Virus record (IMG/VR): IMGVR_UViG_3300030329_002217
Span: 1-31,031 of that record
Source: a virus
Reading direction: 5' to 3' (one strand)
Length of the DNA stretch: 31,031 nucleotides
The notes beneath the pieces were generated by a model. The model ran no database searches. It was not told where the DNA came from and saw only the letters and a program-made list of their open reading frames with translations. Positions 18,280 to 26,447 of this stretch are shown one piece after another. A program made the position numbers and the translations under genes. Every line of letters starts with the position of its first letter. The stretch's first letter is position 1.

Positions 18280-18657
18280 TTATCTTCCCCTAACTGGTTT
18301 CATTCCTCCACCTCTCATTCGAGTAGGCTTCATTCCTCCACCTCTCATTTGAGTAGGCTTCATTCCTCCACCTCTCATACCTGTTTTTTTAACTATGCCT
18401 GCTCCTCCGCGATTCATGCCTGTCTTCTTAACACCACCGCGATTCATACCTGTCTTCTTAACACCACCGCGATTCATGCCTGTCTTCTTAACTGTGCCAC
18501 CTACATTACGTTTAGTTCTAGTTTTTTTAGTGCCAGTTTTTTTAACTGTTTTTTTAACTTTAGTGCCGGTTTTTTTAACTGTTTTTCTACCCCTAGCCCC
18601 AGTTTTTTTAACTGTTTTTTTACCTCTTTTACTCGCACCTTTTTTTAATTTTGACAT
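18280..18657 (-). CDS. Lys/Gly repeat protein
   Basis: A 125-residue protein, nearly all low complexity. The first half has KKTVKKTGTK-type repeats. The second half has three KKTGMNRGG units followed by about three MKPT(Q/R)MRGGG units. The DNA carries matching 30-bp near-identical tandem repeats. The start has GAGG eight bases upstream of the ATG, in the end of the previous gene. The composition suggests a disordered nucleic-acid-binding protein. It is the most strongly repeated gene in the basic cassette. Confidence 0.6.
   Translation of the reverse strand: MSKLKKGASKRGKKTVKKTGARGRKTVKKTGTKVKKTVKKTGTKKTRTKRNVGGTVKKTGMNRGGVKKTGMNRGGVKKTGMNRGGAGIVKKTGMRGGGMKPTQMRGGGMKPTRMRGGGMKPVRGR
18301..18378. 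repeat. 30-bp tandem repeat, MRGGG-coding
   Basis: Two nearly identical 30-bp units at 18301-18330 and 18331-18360 (cattcctcca, cctctcattc/t, gagtaggctt) plus a partial third copy to 18378. They encode the MKPT(Q/R)MRGGG units of the basic protein at 18280-18657. The low divergence indicates recent slippage or recombination, and the period keeps the reading frame. Confidence 0.8.
18409..18491. repeat. 30-bp tandem repeat, KKTGMNRGG-coding
   Basis: Near-identical 30-bp units (gcgattcat(g/a)cc, tgtcttctta, acaccacc) at 18409-18438 and 18439-18468, with a third continuing to 18491 before diverging. They encode the KKTGMNRGGV units. Unlike the array at the right edge, these are ordinary coding tandem repeats. 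Confidence 0.8.
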
Positions 18658-19232
18658 TTTATCATCCTCTTAAATAAATTATTTCTGTTTTCCAATATAT
18701 TAGATACTTCATAATTACCAAATTTTCTATCATAATACCGTTTCTTTTGCAATTTATTTGAAGCCTCACATAATAAACTTAATCTTTGTATAAAAATCAT
18801 AGAATACATTTCTTCAGATTCTGTTTCAAAAGTTTGTGTTTCAATAGTTTCTTCATTATTAAGTAATTCATTACTTTCATCTTCAGGATGAAAACCCATT
18901 ACAAATAAATCTCGATCTCCAAAACAATTTTGTGCAATAGTTTCATTTATTCCAGATAAATATTCATGAAATCTATCAGAATTAGAATCGTATCCTAAAT
19001 CTATTAAAATGACTAACTCAAATCTATCATCATAATTAGATAATATTTGATAAAATTCTAAAGGGCTGTTGTCATAACTAAATTGAATGTCCACTCTATT
19101 ATCGGCCCACGCTTTAGCGGCAAAGGGACATGCAGGAAAATTATTATAATTTTTATTTGGTTTTTCTAGAAATGTTTTTGACCAATCCCGTATCTCATTG
19201 CGGATATTAGTCTCAAAAATATCGTCATCCAT
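18645..19232 (-). CDS. Conserved acidic protein, unknown function
   Basis: A 195-residue acidic protein inside an otherwise basic set. The N-terminus (NIRNEIRDWSKTFLEKPN, NFPACPFAAKAW) contains an FPACPFA-x-xAW motif seen in other marine phage proteins of unknown role. The middle has an alternating beta/helix pattern (FELVILIDLGY) and the C-terminus is helical. The acidic character could let it partner the basic neighbours, but that is only an idea. The 3' end overlaps the next gene's start by 13 bases. Confidence 0.6.
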   Translation of the reverse strand: MDDDIFETNIRNEIRDWSKTFLEKPNKNYNNFPACPFAAKAWADNRVDIQFSYDNSPLEFYQILSNYDDRFELVILIDLGYDSNSDRFHEYLSGINETIAQNCFGDRDLFVMGFHPEDESNELLNNEETIETQTFETESEEMYSMIFIQRLSLLCEASNKLQKKRYYDRKFGNYEVSNILENRNNLFKRMIKCQN

Positions 19233-19233
19233 A

Positions 19234-19554
19234 CTAACATTTCCAGCGTCTTCTCGCTTGTCGAATACGAGAATTAGGATTGTTCCTTGTCTTTGCTGAT
19301 GATTTTTTTAATTGACCTAATGACCTAGCGCAAAATGATTTACGCCTTTTAGCTGCTTTACTGCCAGGTTTTACTTTACCCGTTACTGCAGTTTTTAATT
19401 TAGAACCAGGATTTTTTTTACGAAACTCTTTTACACCTTTAGCTGTCATTCCCGCACCTTTTTTAGTGGGCCGGAAATTAGGATTTTTACCGGTAGTTGT
19501 TCTAGCTACATTTTTTTGCCTTTTAGGTTTTTGAGATGTGCTTCTGACTGCCAT
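19234..19554 (-). CDS. DUF6321-like small basic protein
   Basis: A 106-residue protein rich in Lys/Arg with the family-like core KGAGMTAKGVKEFRKKNPGS then LKTAVTGKVKPGSKAAKRRK and FCARSLGQ. This pattern is common in cyanophages and other marine phages (recalled as DUF6321-like). The C-terminus carries another Arg-rich stretch. It overlaps the end of the preceding 52-residue gene by 32 bases. Nucleic acid binding is inferred from composition. Confidence 0.7.
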   Translation of the reverse strand: MAVRSTSQKPKRQKNVARTTTGKNPNFRPTKKGAGMTAKGVKEFRKKNPGSKLKTAVTGKVKPGSKAAKRRKSFCARSLGQLKKSSAKTRNNPNSRIRQARRRWKC

Positions 19555-19681
19555 CGTAATGCCTTTTTAAATTTAATAAAGTAGTAATTATAATACCTGC
19601 AATTCCACAAAATATTACCGTTATTGCAGCACAAAATAAATATATTGTCATAAATAAATAATATATTAAATTTTTTATCAT
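19523..19681 (-). CDS. 52-residue membrane protein coupled to DNA polymerase
   Basis: ATG at 19681-19679 overlaps the polymerase stop (ATGA). The frame runs 52 codons to TAA at 19523-19525. The product starts MIKNLIYYLFMTIYLF and continues with a second hydrophobic stretch (AAITVIFCGIAGIIITTLL), then a polar tail. One or two membrane segments are likely. The gene fills the 19555-19677 gap, which otherwise holds nothing. The ATGA overlap supports coupled translation. The function is unknown. Confidence 0.55.
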   Translation of the reverse strand: MIKNLIYYLFMTIYLFCAAITVIFCGIAGIIITTLLNLKRHYDGSQKHISKT

Positions 19682-21603
19682 TTTGTCTCTCCCCAGTTTT
19701 TTCCTAGTCCTACATCTATTTTTGATGGCACTTGCATTTTGACGCAGTTTTCCATCAAATCTTTAATTTTATCTATATCTTCCTCATCTATAGAAAAGCA
19801 TAATTCATCATGCACAGTCAACATTGGGGTAAAACCATTGTTATAGCAGTTTAATAATGCTTGTTTGGTTTGATCTGCACTAGACGCTTGTATCAAACGA
19901 TTCAGGGCTTTGTAAGTATTAGCTACCCTAAAAAACTTAGGGTTTCGATACTCCCAGTCTTTTTCTCTCTCTTCTATTGGCATATCAAGTATTGCTTGCC
20001 ACTCCCTTTCTAACCTATCCACATGCAAAAACTCCGAGCTTTTACTGCCATACACACCCTTCTCTCGCATCGGAAACCTACATTTACGACCTAATAATGT
20101 TCTAATCTCTTTACGAGACTCCGCTGCTTTAGACACAGCGTTAGCTATTTCACGAATAAATGGCACTTTGTCATCATAATCATTTCGTATCTCTTTAGTC
20201 TCTCCCATAGATATATCGCCTAACACATTAGATAATTTACCTAATCCCATGCCATACATAATGCCTAAATTAATTGTTTTAGCTATCGTTCTTTCTACTC
20301 CTGCTAAATCTGCTACCATCTGATGAAAGTCAAAGTCCTCCTGGTGATATTGTTTAATTATTTCTTGCACCCGATGATCATCTTTGGTTGTAGGTGTTAA
20401 ACTTACATAGTGCATCAACCACCGTGGTTCTTGTGCGGAGTAATCAAAACTACCCCACAGTTTATCTTCCTCAGGTAAAAACAAACCTCGTATCATCTTT
20501 TTTATCTCAGGGTGCCTAGCAGGAACTTGCTGCAAGTTAGGGTGGCTTGATGAAAACCTGCCGGTAACTGTGCCTCCTACTTCGCTACGAAGTTGGTTAA
20601 ACTCACAATGAATGCGGCCATTATGCTGATGAGATAAAATAGTGTCGATAAACGTAGTGTTTGCTTTGTTAAATTCTCTAATCTCAAGAATTTTCTGTGC
20701 GATAGGATGTTCGTGGTTGCTAAGAAAATGTTTCGTGAAACTCGGTGCACCCGATTTTTGCGTTCTTTCATACTTTAACCCCAATGTATCAAAAGCCTTT
20801 GCCAGACTTGTTGCGTTCCAAGGCTCTATAAAAAAGCCTACCTCTTTTTTCACTTCTTGCAGAAGTTTTTTCTCCTTTGTTTCTAAAATCTTTTTAGTTT
20901 TTTCTGCTTGTTCTAAATCTATGCGTATACCTTTTTTTCTCATCTCAAAAATAATGGGTATTAGTGCCAGTTCTAAAGTTAATATATTCTTACAGTCGTC
21001 TTGTATTAATTTTTGATGCAACACCGACCATAAATCATAAGTTATTCTGGCATCCGTCTCGGCATAATTAGCAACTCGAGCAGCAGGTAATCGCCACATT
21101 TCTTTCTTCGCATCGACCCCATGCTGACTAGCGGTGGTATTTAACTCTAAATTAGCCTTCCTTTTACCTATGTAAGTGCTACCTAACGCATCTAACGAGT
21201 AGCTAAATCTATTCTCGTCAAGCAATGCTGCCGCTACCATCGTGTCGAACACTGAACCATGAACCGTAATCCCTTCATGATGTAACCACCCTAAATCGTA
21301 CTGAGCGTTGTGCATCACTACGTCCATGCCGTGCGATAACTGGTCACATAGCCAAGAAGCCACCAAATTTGGGCTGAGATTGCCTCTACCCTCATGACGC
21401 ATGGGGAAGTACCATTGTTGGTCTTTAGACGCTACAGCGATGCCTATGAGGTGTCCATCGTTCCTGAACCACCCTGCACCCTTAGTGGTGAGGTTAGGAT
21501 CTTTAGTTTCTACGTCTATGGCTAATAATTTTTCTTGAGATAAGTCTGGAAAAGACTCTGGTGGTGTCCATACTTTTTCGTCAAATATTAGTTCTTCTTG
21601 CAT
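19678..21603 (-). CDS. polA: Family A DNA polymerase with 3'-5' exonuclease
   Basis: A 641-residue replicative polymerase, T7-like in size and lacking a 5'-3' exonuclease domain. Proofreading motifs are visible: Exo I (AIDVET, Asp30/Glu32), Exo II (HNAQYDLGWL), Exo III (YAETDARITYD). Polymerase motif A is DYSAQEPR near 387-394, motif B is RTIAKTINLGIMYG near 438-451 and motif C is VHDE near 597-600. The residue aligned with E. coli Pol I 762 is Leu (INLG where Pol I has INFG). It lies in the replication run after the SF1 helicase and before a coupled small membrane protein. All catalytic residues seen are intact. Confidence 0.92.
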   Translation of the reverse strand: MQEELIFDEKVWTPPESFPDLSQEKLLAIDVETKDPNLTTKGAGWFRNDGHLIGIAVASKDQQWYFPMRHEGRGNLSPNLVASWLCDQLSHGMDVVMHNAQYDLGWLHHEGITVHGSVFDTMVAAALLDENRFSYSLDALGSTYIGKRKANLELNTTASQHGVDAKKEMWRLPAARVANYAETDARITYDLWSVLHQKLIQDDCKNILTLELALIPIIFEMRKKGIRIDLEQAEKTKKILETKEKKLLQEVKKEVGFFIEPWNATSLAKAFDTLGLKYERTQKSGAPSFTKHFLSNHEHPIAQKILEIREFNKANTTFIDTILSHQHNGRIHCEFNQLRSEVGGTVTGRFSSSHPNLQQVPARHPEIKKMIRGLFLPEEDKLWGSFDYSAQEPRWLMHYVSLTPTTKDDHRVQEIIKQYHQEDFDFHQMVADLAGVERTIAKTINLGIMYGMGLGKLSNVLGDISMGETKEIRNDYDDKVPFIREIANAVSKAAESRKEIRTLLGRKCRFPMREKGVYGSKSSEFLHVDRLEREWQAILDMPIEEREKDWEYRNPKFFRVANTYKALNRLIQASSADQTKQALLNCYNNGFTPMLTVHDELCFSIDEEDIDKIKDLMENCVKMQVPSKIDVGLGKNWGETK

Positions 21604-21605
21604 AA

Positions 21606-23132
21606 TTATATTTGATAAAACATATTAGATTGTGGTTCTAAAAAATGCAGAGATTTTTTAGCCCTTGTAACCGCAACATAAAAAACTCTGTGTTCAGTGT
21701 CTGGATCTTCGTAATAATTTTTGTATGCTGCTGGAGATAGGTCAGGAACAACCAAAATATTATCGCATTCACCACCTTTCATAGAGTGTATTGTGCTTAT
21801 TTTTATTCTTGGATTTTTCACATTATCTCCGCGTTTTAAAGCATTTAGAATGTAATTTTGAGATTCTACATCAACTTTGTCAAGAACTTGGTGCCAACGC
21901 ATATTTTCATCTGCAAGTAATCCTAACCCCTGTTTCATTTCGTCAAGCGTGAATACGTTGTCAGGATTAAGTTGCATGATGGCACTTGATCTAGGCCCGA
22001 ACCCCCTCTTAAAACCTACACCTACACTCATAAAATTATAAATACTTTTTATTCCTGGAGTATCGATTACCTTGTCTTTGCACAATTTTTCCCAGTCAAG
22101 AATAGCTTGGAATGTTTTTATTGGCACACTAGGATGACCATGACGACTATATACCCATCCCTCATCACGTAACATTCTAGCGTACACATCCCCTAACCTA
22201 TTTGTTCTTGTCATAATGCACCATTCACCTTGATCCAAAGGTAAGTCCCATAGATTTTGATGAAACTGCACAGAGCCTTTATCATCTCTTGGCGACCATT
22301 CTTTAGGCGCACGACCACTAATTCTTGACACAATTCGTTGAGCCTCAAACCATGGTTCCTGAGGTAACCTATAAGACTTGCTCAATACTTCTTTATCTTT
22401 TGTTGCATTAAGAAATCTTTTTACATCTGCACCTTGAAAACCCATAATGGCCTGATCATCGTCACCTGTGAAAATTTGTATTTTTGGTTTTACTCTTAAA
22501 ATATCTACCATATCCCACTGTAAAGTAGATAAATCTTGAGCTTCGTCTACGAATAACGCATCAATGTCCACTGGCTCATTTCTATTAATAAAAGTTTCTA
22601 TCATGTCTGTAAAATCAACTTTACCGTTAATTTTTTTATATTTTTCATAAACAGATATTAATCTTTTCAACTCTTCCCAGTGTAACTTATAGTTTGATAT
22701 TAAATTAAAAGACTTTTCAGTTGATATCCGCATGTTTCTGCCTAGGTGATAGATACCTAAATATTGGTCGCCTGGAGAAATACCTAACATACTGAAATCA
22801 GATTCTTGACCATTAGTATTAGTTATAGCGTTGAAACTAATGCCCACAGCATCTCCAACGGCTTTTAAGTCTGTGCCACGTATCACATCTTCTTTTTTAT
22901 ATTGACCTGCTCGAAAAGCCATAGAATGTAATGTCTGAAAATAATGTAAACGATTTTTTTCTACCCCTAGATCTCTGAACACTCTGTCCTTACTTTCTTG
23001 TGCCGCTTTTTTAGTAAACGAAACACAAGCTATTCTTTCAGGATAAATACCATCTTCGATACACTGTCTAATTAACAAAGTATTAGTATGTGTTTTGCCA
23101 CAGCCAGGCGGGCCTAAAATAGTTTTAATCAT
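21606..23132 (-). CDS. UvrD/Rep-type SF1 DNA helicase
   Basis: A roughly 508-residue helicase, started at the ATG giving MIKTILGPPGCGKTHTN (an ATG seven codons upstream lies inside the primase gene). Motifs in order: Walker A GPPGCGKT, motif Ia (CVSFTKKAAQES), Walker B FVDEAQDLS, motif III (TGDDDQAIMGF), motif IV/V-like ISTIHSMKGGECDNI, and motif VI VAVTRAKK. It probably unwinds DNA during replication or recombination using ATP. It is three bases from the polymerase start. It is shorter than full UvrD, so some accessory subdomains are missing. Confidence 0.85.
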   Translation of the reverse strand: MIKTILGPPGCGKTHTNTLLIRQCIEDGIYPERIACVSFTKKAAQESKDRVFRDLGVEKNRLHYFQTLHSMAFRAGQYKKEDVIRGTDLKAVGDAVGISFNAITNTNGQESDFSMLGISPGDQYLGIYHLGRNMRISTEKSFNLISNYKLHWEELKRLISVYEKYKKINGKVDFTDMIETFINRNEPVDIDALFVDEAQDLSTLQWDMVDILRVKPKIQIFTGDDDQAIMGFQGADVKRFLNATKDKEVLSKSYRLPQEPWFEAQRIVSRISGRAPKEWSPRDDKGSVQFHQNLWDLPLDQGEWCIMTRTNRLGDVYARMLRDEGWVYSRHGHPSVPIKTFQAILDWEKLCKDKVIDTPGIKSIYNFMSVGVGFKRGFGPRSSAIMQLNPDNVFTLDEMKQGLGLLADENMRWHQVLDKVDVESQNYILNALKRGDNVKNPRIKISTIHSMKGGECDNILVVPDLSPAAYKNYYEDPDTEHRVFYVAVTRAKKSLHFLEPQSNMFYQI

Positions 23133-23133
23133 C

Positions 23134-24663
23134 TTAAAAAGGAGTATCCTCATTTATTTCAACGTCTGGTAATTCAACTTCACCTCGTTTCATTTCAGGA
23201 ATAAACCACACTCTAACCTTACGCCATTTGTCGCGAGAGTCTTTAAATCGATATTCTTTATCCGAGTTTGCTCCGTTGTTTAGCTCTTTTAATCGCTCTG
23301 TGATTTGACCACGAGTGTAATCTGTAAACCCATGCCGTCTTAAAAAATCTTGTAAAGAGCTTAATTTAAAAAAAGTTAGTCCACCATCTGTCCAAGGCTT
23401 ACCTGTCAGTAACTCTTCAGGGCTGGTGGCTCTAATACGGCTAGTGCAAAAAATTTCAAGTAACTCGTTAAATAAACCCTTTTGTGTTAACTCTTCAGGC
23501 ACTGAGATTCTAGTAGCACTATCTAATAAATTATCTACTAAATCTCTCCAGTCGTTCTCTTTCATGCGTACCGGCATACGATAAGTTTGTTCCATGCAAG
23601 CACGTTGGAACTCTACCTGCATTTGTAATTGTCTAGTAGTTAGCTCCAACCTTGCTCCATCAACATCTACAAACCATACTGGAGGTTCCGACTGAACAAC
23701 AGTCAACCCTCCTAATATTGGAAATGCTTGATTGTTTCCAATACCAAACTTGCGGTTACGGCATAAGCCACGATTACAATGACTACATAACGGCTCTTGT
23801 TTACACATGTAATAATAGTCTTTCTTATCCAACCTAGTTTGTATATCGACTATTTCTTTTGCGGGTAATGGTGGGCTTGAATAATTTTGATTATGTTCTT
23901 CTAGCTTCTCTTTCCAGTCGCTAGGGTTGGACATTTTATAGTATATCCCTATGTTCATAAGAGTTGTGTTACGACCACCTTCAGGAATTCCAAACTCTGT
24001 TAATTGCTGTAAACATGGTGGTCCATGTGGTAATAAATTGTCGTCATTATGTATTTTAAAATCTAATAATTGTTTTGGTGTTAGTGCAAGATTGCTTACT
24101 TGTTTAAAAAATTCCTCTAATGTGTAAGCATCACCATCTTTTTTAATGGCGTATCGAGTAGAATATTTAGCGTTAAAATAAGGTAGATTAATAAAATTAC
24201 CTACGTCCCCTCGTTCTACTTTTACTTCTTCCTGTTTAGGAAAAATCTCACACCCCCCGAAACCTAATGCACTAGCAAACTCCGCTAACTTGTCACGCAT
24301 CTCAGCTGCCGATATCTTTTCTTTAACAAACAGAAAACAATGTGCGCCACCACTTTTTGATCGACACACGACCAGCGGTAGTTTTAATCTGTCTATTTTA
24401 TTTTTTAATGCAATCAGGTCTAAGTTGTAGTCGTCAATGTCTAACGCGCCGAACACACATTTATTGTATTCGTCTATGGGTATTGAACCTATACCACGCT
24501 CACCTTTTAAATGTTGTTCCACCAGGTCAACCGTTAATGCTTCACGGACAATGAAACTTTTTGCGTTCATTTTTCCGTTTCGAGCACTATCAAGCACAGT
24601 GGTTTGCCCATGTGCTGTGGTGCACCCTGAAAATAACAAAAGAAATTTTTGTGCTAAACTCAT
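23134..24663 (-). CDS. Archaeo-eukaryotic-type primase (TOTE-like AEP)
   Basis: A 509-residue protein. The catalytic pattern of archaeo-eukaryotic primases is visible: ALDIDDYN (Asp75/Asp77), then CRSKSGGAHCF (S-G-G-x-H, about 104-108), then CEIFPKQ (about 138-144) and GNFINLPYF. This matches the primase domain of TOTE-type elements. From about 215, PPCLQQL, GIPEGGRN and IGIYYK look like a PriCT-type domain, with a cysteine set at 217, 287, 293, 296 and 301 that could bind zinc or an iron-sulphur cluster. It probably makes primers for the family A polymerase. A hairpin covers its ribosome binding region. Confidence 0.8.
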   Translation of the reverse strand: MSLAQKFLLLFSGCTTAHGQTTVLDSARNGKMNAKSFIVREALTVDLVEQHLKGERGIGSIPIDEYNKCVFGALDIDDYNLDLIALKNKIDRLKLPLVVCRSKSGGAHCFLFVKEKISAAEMRDKLAEFASALGFGGCEIFPKQEEVKVERGDVGNFINLPYFNAKYSTRYAIKKDGDAYTLEEFFKQVSNLALTPKQLLDFKIHNDDNLLPHGPPCLQQLTEFGIPEGGRNTTLMNIGIYYKMSNPSDWKEKLEEHNQNYSSPPLPAKEIVDIQTRLDKKDYYYMCKQEPLCSHCNRGLCRNRKFGIGNNQAFPILGGLTVVQSEPPVWFVDVDGARLELTTRQLQMQVEFQRACMEQTYRMPVRMKENDWRDLVDNLLDSATRISVPEELTQKGLFNELLEIFCTSRIRATSPEELLTGKPWTDGGLTFFKLSSLQDFLRRHGFTDYTRGQITERLKELNNGANSDKEYRFKDSRDKWRKVRVWFIPEMKRGEVELPDVEINEDTPF

Positions 24664-24669
24664 TAGAAA

Positions 24670-24705
24670 TGTCCCCCCTTGTCAAAGGAAAATAAAGGGG
24701 GGACA
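24670..24705 (-). promoter_or_regulatory. Hairpin over the primase ribosome binding site
   Basis: A perfect 11-bp inverted repeat, TGTCCCCCCTT (24670-24680) with AAGGGGGGACA (24695-24705), with a 14-base loop. On the minus-strand transcript the 3' arm ends about six bases before the primase ATG (24663). Its purine run is the only Shine-Dalgarno-like sequence, so folding would hide it. There is no following U-tract, so a terminator is unlikely. It lies between the SSB-like and primase genes and could set their ratio. Confidence 0.6.
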
Positions 24706-24718
24706 AGCCCCACAATGG

Positions 24719-25480
24719 TTAGAATGGCACTTCTTGTTCAGTTCCAATCTTCTCAGGCTCATAGGCTGGGGGAGCCAGAGAGATTGAACCAGACTTCAAA
24801 GCGTCACTGAAGTCTTTTGCTTCATTAAACGTTTGTATGTCTGGCACCGTTTTCTCCATTGTGAAACTAAGCGAATACCATGTACCCTTGTCATTCTTCT
24901 CTTTGACTGTAGTAGCACGGTATACATTAGCAAAAGTTGGCATGGTTTTACCTGTTGATTTAATTTTTTGCATGGCCATCAATGAATTCCATATTCTGGA
25001 TTTTTTCAAGCCAGTTTTCTTTAAATCAATTACTGCGGATTCTAACGAACCGTCTTCGTGTAAAATCTTTACATAATGTTGAGCTGTTCTTATTAACTCA
25101 TTGCCATTAGGTAACATTTCAATGTTGCTTTCATCTCGTTTTGCTTGTTTGATTAAAGGGTCTGTAGGATTAATCTCACCCACAAATCCTCCACCATCTT
25201 GACCTCTTGGAATAAATTCCAGGTATTTCATTTGGTAATACACTGGAATGACCAATAGACCATCATCAGCCTTCCAAAACTTTTTAGTGACCGTATTAAA
25301 AATGTCCCCTGCCTTTGCATCAGGAATATAATCTGCTTCATCACTTTGCAGTTGTGGATTAAGTGGTTGTAATGCTCTTATAAAAGGCATTTGTAAGTCA
25401 TCGTTAGATACCTCTTCCATGCCCGAGTTTGCGTTTTCAAGAAACGCTGTTTCTAGTTCTTTGCTGATTTGGTTTTTCAT
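24719..25480 (-). CDS. Single-stranded DNA-binding protein-like
   Basis: A 253-residue protein. The middle contains VIPVYYQMKYLEFIPRGQDG followed by GGFVG, a pattern seen in phage SSB-like proteins. The C-terminus ends EPEKIGTEQEVPF, resembling the acidic tip (…D/E-x-PF) through which SSBs recruit partners. Its ATG overlaps the previous stop (ATGA) and has AGGGAG about nine bases upstream. It sits upstream of primase, helicase and polymerase, as expected. OB-fold structure is inferred. Confidence 0.65.
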   Translation of the reverse strand: MKNQISKELETAFLENANSGMEEVSNDDLQMPFIRALQPLNPQLQSDEADYIPDAKAGDIFNTVTKKFWKADDGLLVIPVYYQMKYLEFIPRGQDGGGFVGEINPTDPLIKQAKRDESNIEMLPNGNELIRTAQHYVKILHEDGSLESAVIDLKKTGLKKSRIWNSLMAMQKIKSTGKTMPTFANVYRATTVKEKNDKGTWYSLSFTMEKTVPDIQTFNEAKDFSDALKSGSISLAPPAYEPEKIGTEQEVPF

Positions 25481-26046
25481 ATTTTCACTCCCTTAATTAC
25501 AGCAGTTGTACCTAAATATGTGTTGAACCTTTCGAGATCTATATTCTCTCCGTTTTCTACACAATCCTTTATAAGTTTCTTTAAAGTAGGTGGTTCTATC
25601 CAGACCTTACTTGAACAGTGATAGCCATGACCCTCCAACTCTTTTTGTAACTTCATACATCTATCATCTTCTGATACCCCAAAAGATATTGATAAATCAT
25701 TTTTAATGAAGTCACCTTTACCGATTGAACGTAGATATTCCAACGCTTGTTGTTTCTCTATTGGGTCGGTTGGCATTCGTGCTGAAACAAAACTTTTTAA
25801 AGATACTACTGATCCATCAGCTTCTACTTTATCCAGTCCCATAGTATTCATTTGTTCAGGTATCAAGTCATAAAGATAAGCTGCATACTGCTTTTTCTCT
25901 TTCTTTATCTCCTCTTCCAAAGCCTCAATTTTTTTCCTCATCTTATTAGCTTCTTCAATGAGAACTGAAAGCTCTTTACCACTCTCAGCATTTACCTCTT
26001 TAAATTTTTCACTTTCCGCTTCTATCGCTTCAAATATTTCATTCAT
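25477..26046 (-). CDS. Coiled-coil protein of the replication run
   Basis: A 189-residue protein starting at ATG 26046, with GAGG eight bases upstream; an in-frame start at 26085 lies in the previous gene and lacks this. Residues about 15-55 are a strongly charged coiled coil (EEANKMRKKIEALEEEIKKE). A Pro/Met-containing mixed domain follows (YDLIPEQMNTMGLDKVEADG). The C-terminal part is mixed. It immediately precedes and overlaps the SSB-like gene. No enzyme motif; a recombination or replication partner is possible but not shown. Confidence 0.6.
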   Translation of the reverse strand: MNEIFEAIEAESEKFKEVNAESGKELSVLIEEANKMRKKIEALEEEIKKEKKQYAAYLYDLIPEQMNTMGLDKVEADGSVVSLKSFVSARMPTDPIEKQQALEYLRSIGKGDFIKNDLSISFGVSEDDRCMKLQKELEGHGYHCSSKVWIEPPTLKKLIKDCVENGENIDLERFNTYLGTTAVIKGVKI

Positions 26047-26068
26047 AAGTAATTCCTCTTCAGGTTGG

Positions 26069-26389
26069 TTAGTCTTCAATCCCACAATTAAAATTAATCT
26101 TTACCAGGTAATACATTTTTTCAAATTTGTCCCACTTTAATAAATTAACGTGTCCATTGTTTTGATTAGATGCAATGGTAAAAGCAATACCAATAATTGC
26201 TGGATCTCCCACAGCTAATAAATAGTCGTCATCACTAAACCCCTTTAATTTAGAGGTGATTTGTGTAATCATTCTCATGGGGTTGAGATGCACTTGATCA
26301 TTAGCAGAAGATAAAGGGATAAGTTCACCCCACTTCGTGGCAGATACCATATCTACACGGGGGTTTTCTTGTGTTACGTAAACAGTCAT
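26069..26389 (-). CDS. Conserved phage protein of unknown function
   Basis: A 106-residue protein started at ATG 26389, which has AGGAG six bases upstream; an in-frame ATG at 26416 is close to the likely transcript start and less favoured. The pattern MTVYVTQENPRVDM, then LKGFSDDDYLLAVGDP, then LLKWDKFEKMYY is recalled from many phages, where the function is unknown. It is the first gene of the minus-strand replication run, so it is probably expressed early. Confidence 0.65.
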   Translation of the reverse strand: MTVYVTQENPRVDMVSATKWGELIPLSSANDQVHLNPMRMITQITSKLKGFSDDDYLLAVGDPAIIGIAFTIASNQNNGHVNLLKWDKFEKMYYLVKINFNCGIED

Positions 26390-26418
26390 TCCTTTCTCCT
26401 TTAACTTTCTTACCATCG

Positions 26419-26447
26419 AATATACCTTTTACTATTAATATTTGCAA
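26419..26447 (-). promoter_or_regulatory. Predicted promoter for the replication run
   Basis: On the minus strand, TTGCAA (26447-26442), a 17-base spacer and TATATT (26424-26419) match sigma-70-like -35/-10 elements at 4/6 and 5/6. Downstream lies the AGGAG and ATG of the first replication gene. The -35 hexamer is palindromic and is shared with the opposite promoter. Prediction from sequence only. Confidence 0.4.

Noticed and set aside
18349-18673. Two plus-strand frames antisense to the Lys/Gly repeat protein.
   Set aside because: They follow the period of the coding repeat on the minus strand and give low-complexity Phe/Pro/Cys products; shadows of a repeat gene.
20642-21016. A 124-codon plus-strand frame inside the polymerase gene.
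   Set aside because: The polymerase gene on the other strand is intact with all motifs; the product here is Ser/Phe-rich with no family resemblance.
24670-24705. Intrinsic terminator between the SSB-like and primase genes.
   Set aside because: The stem is strong but is not followed by a run of T on either strand, and the primase start is six bases away; a translational role fits better.
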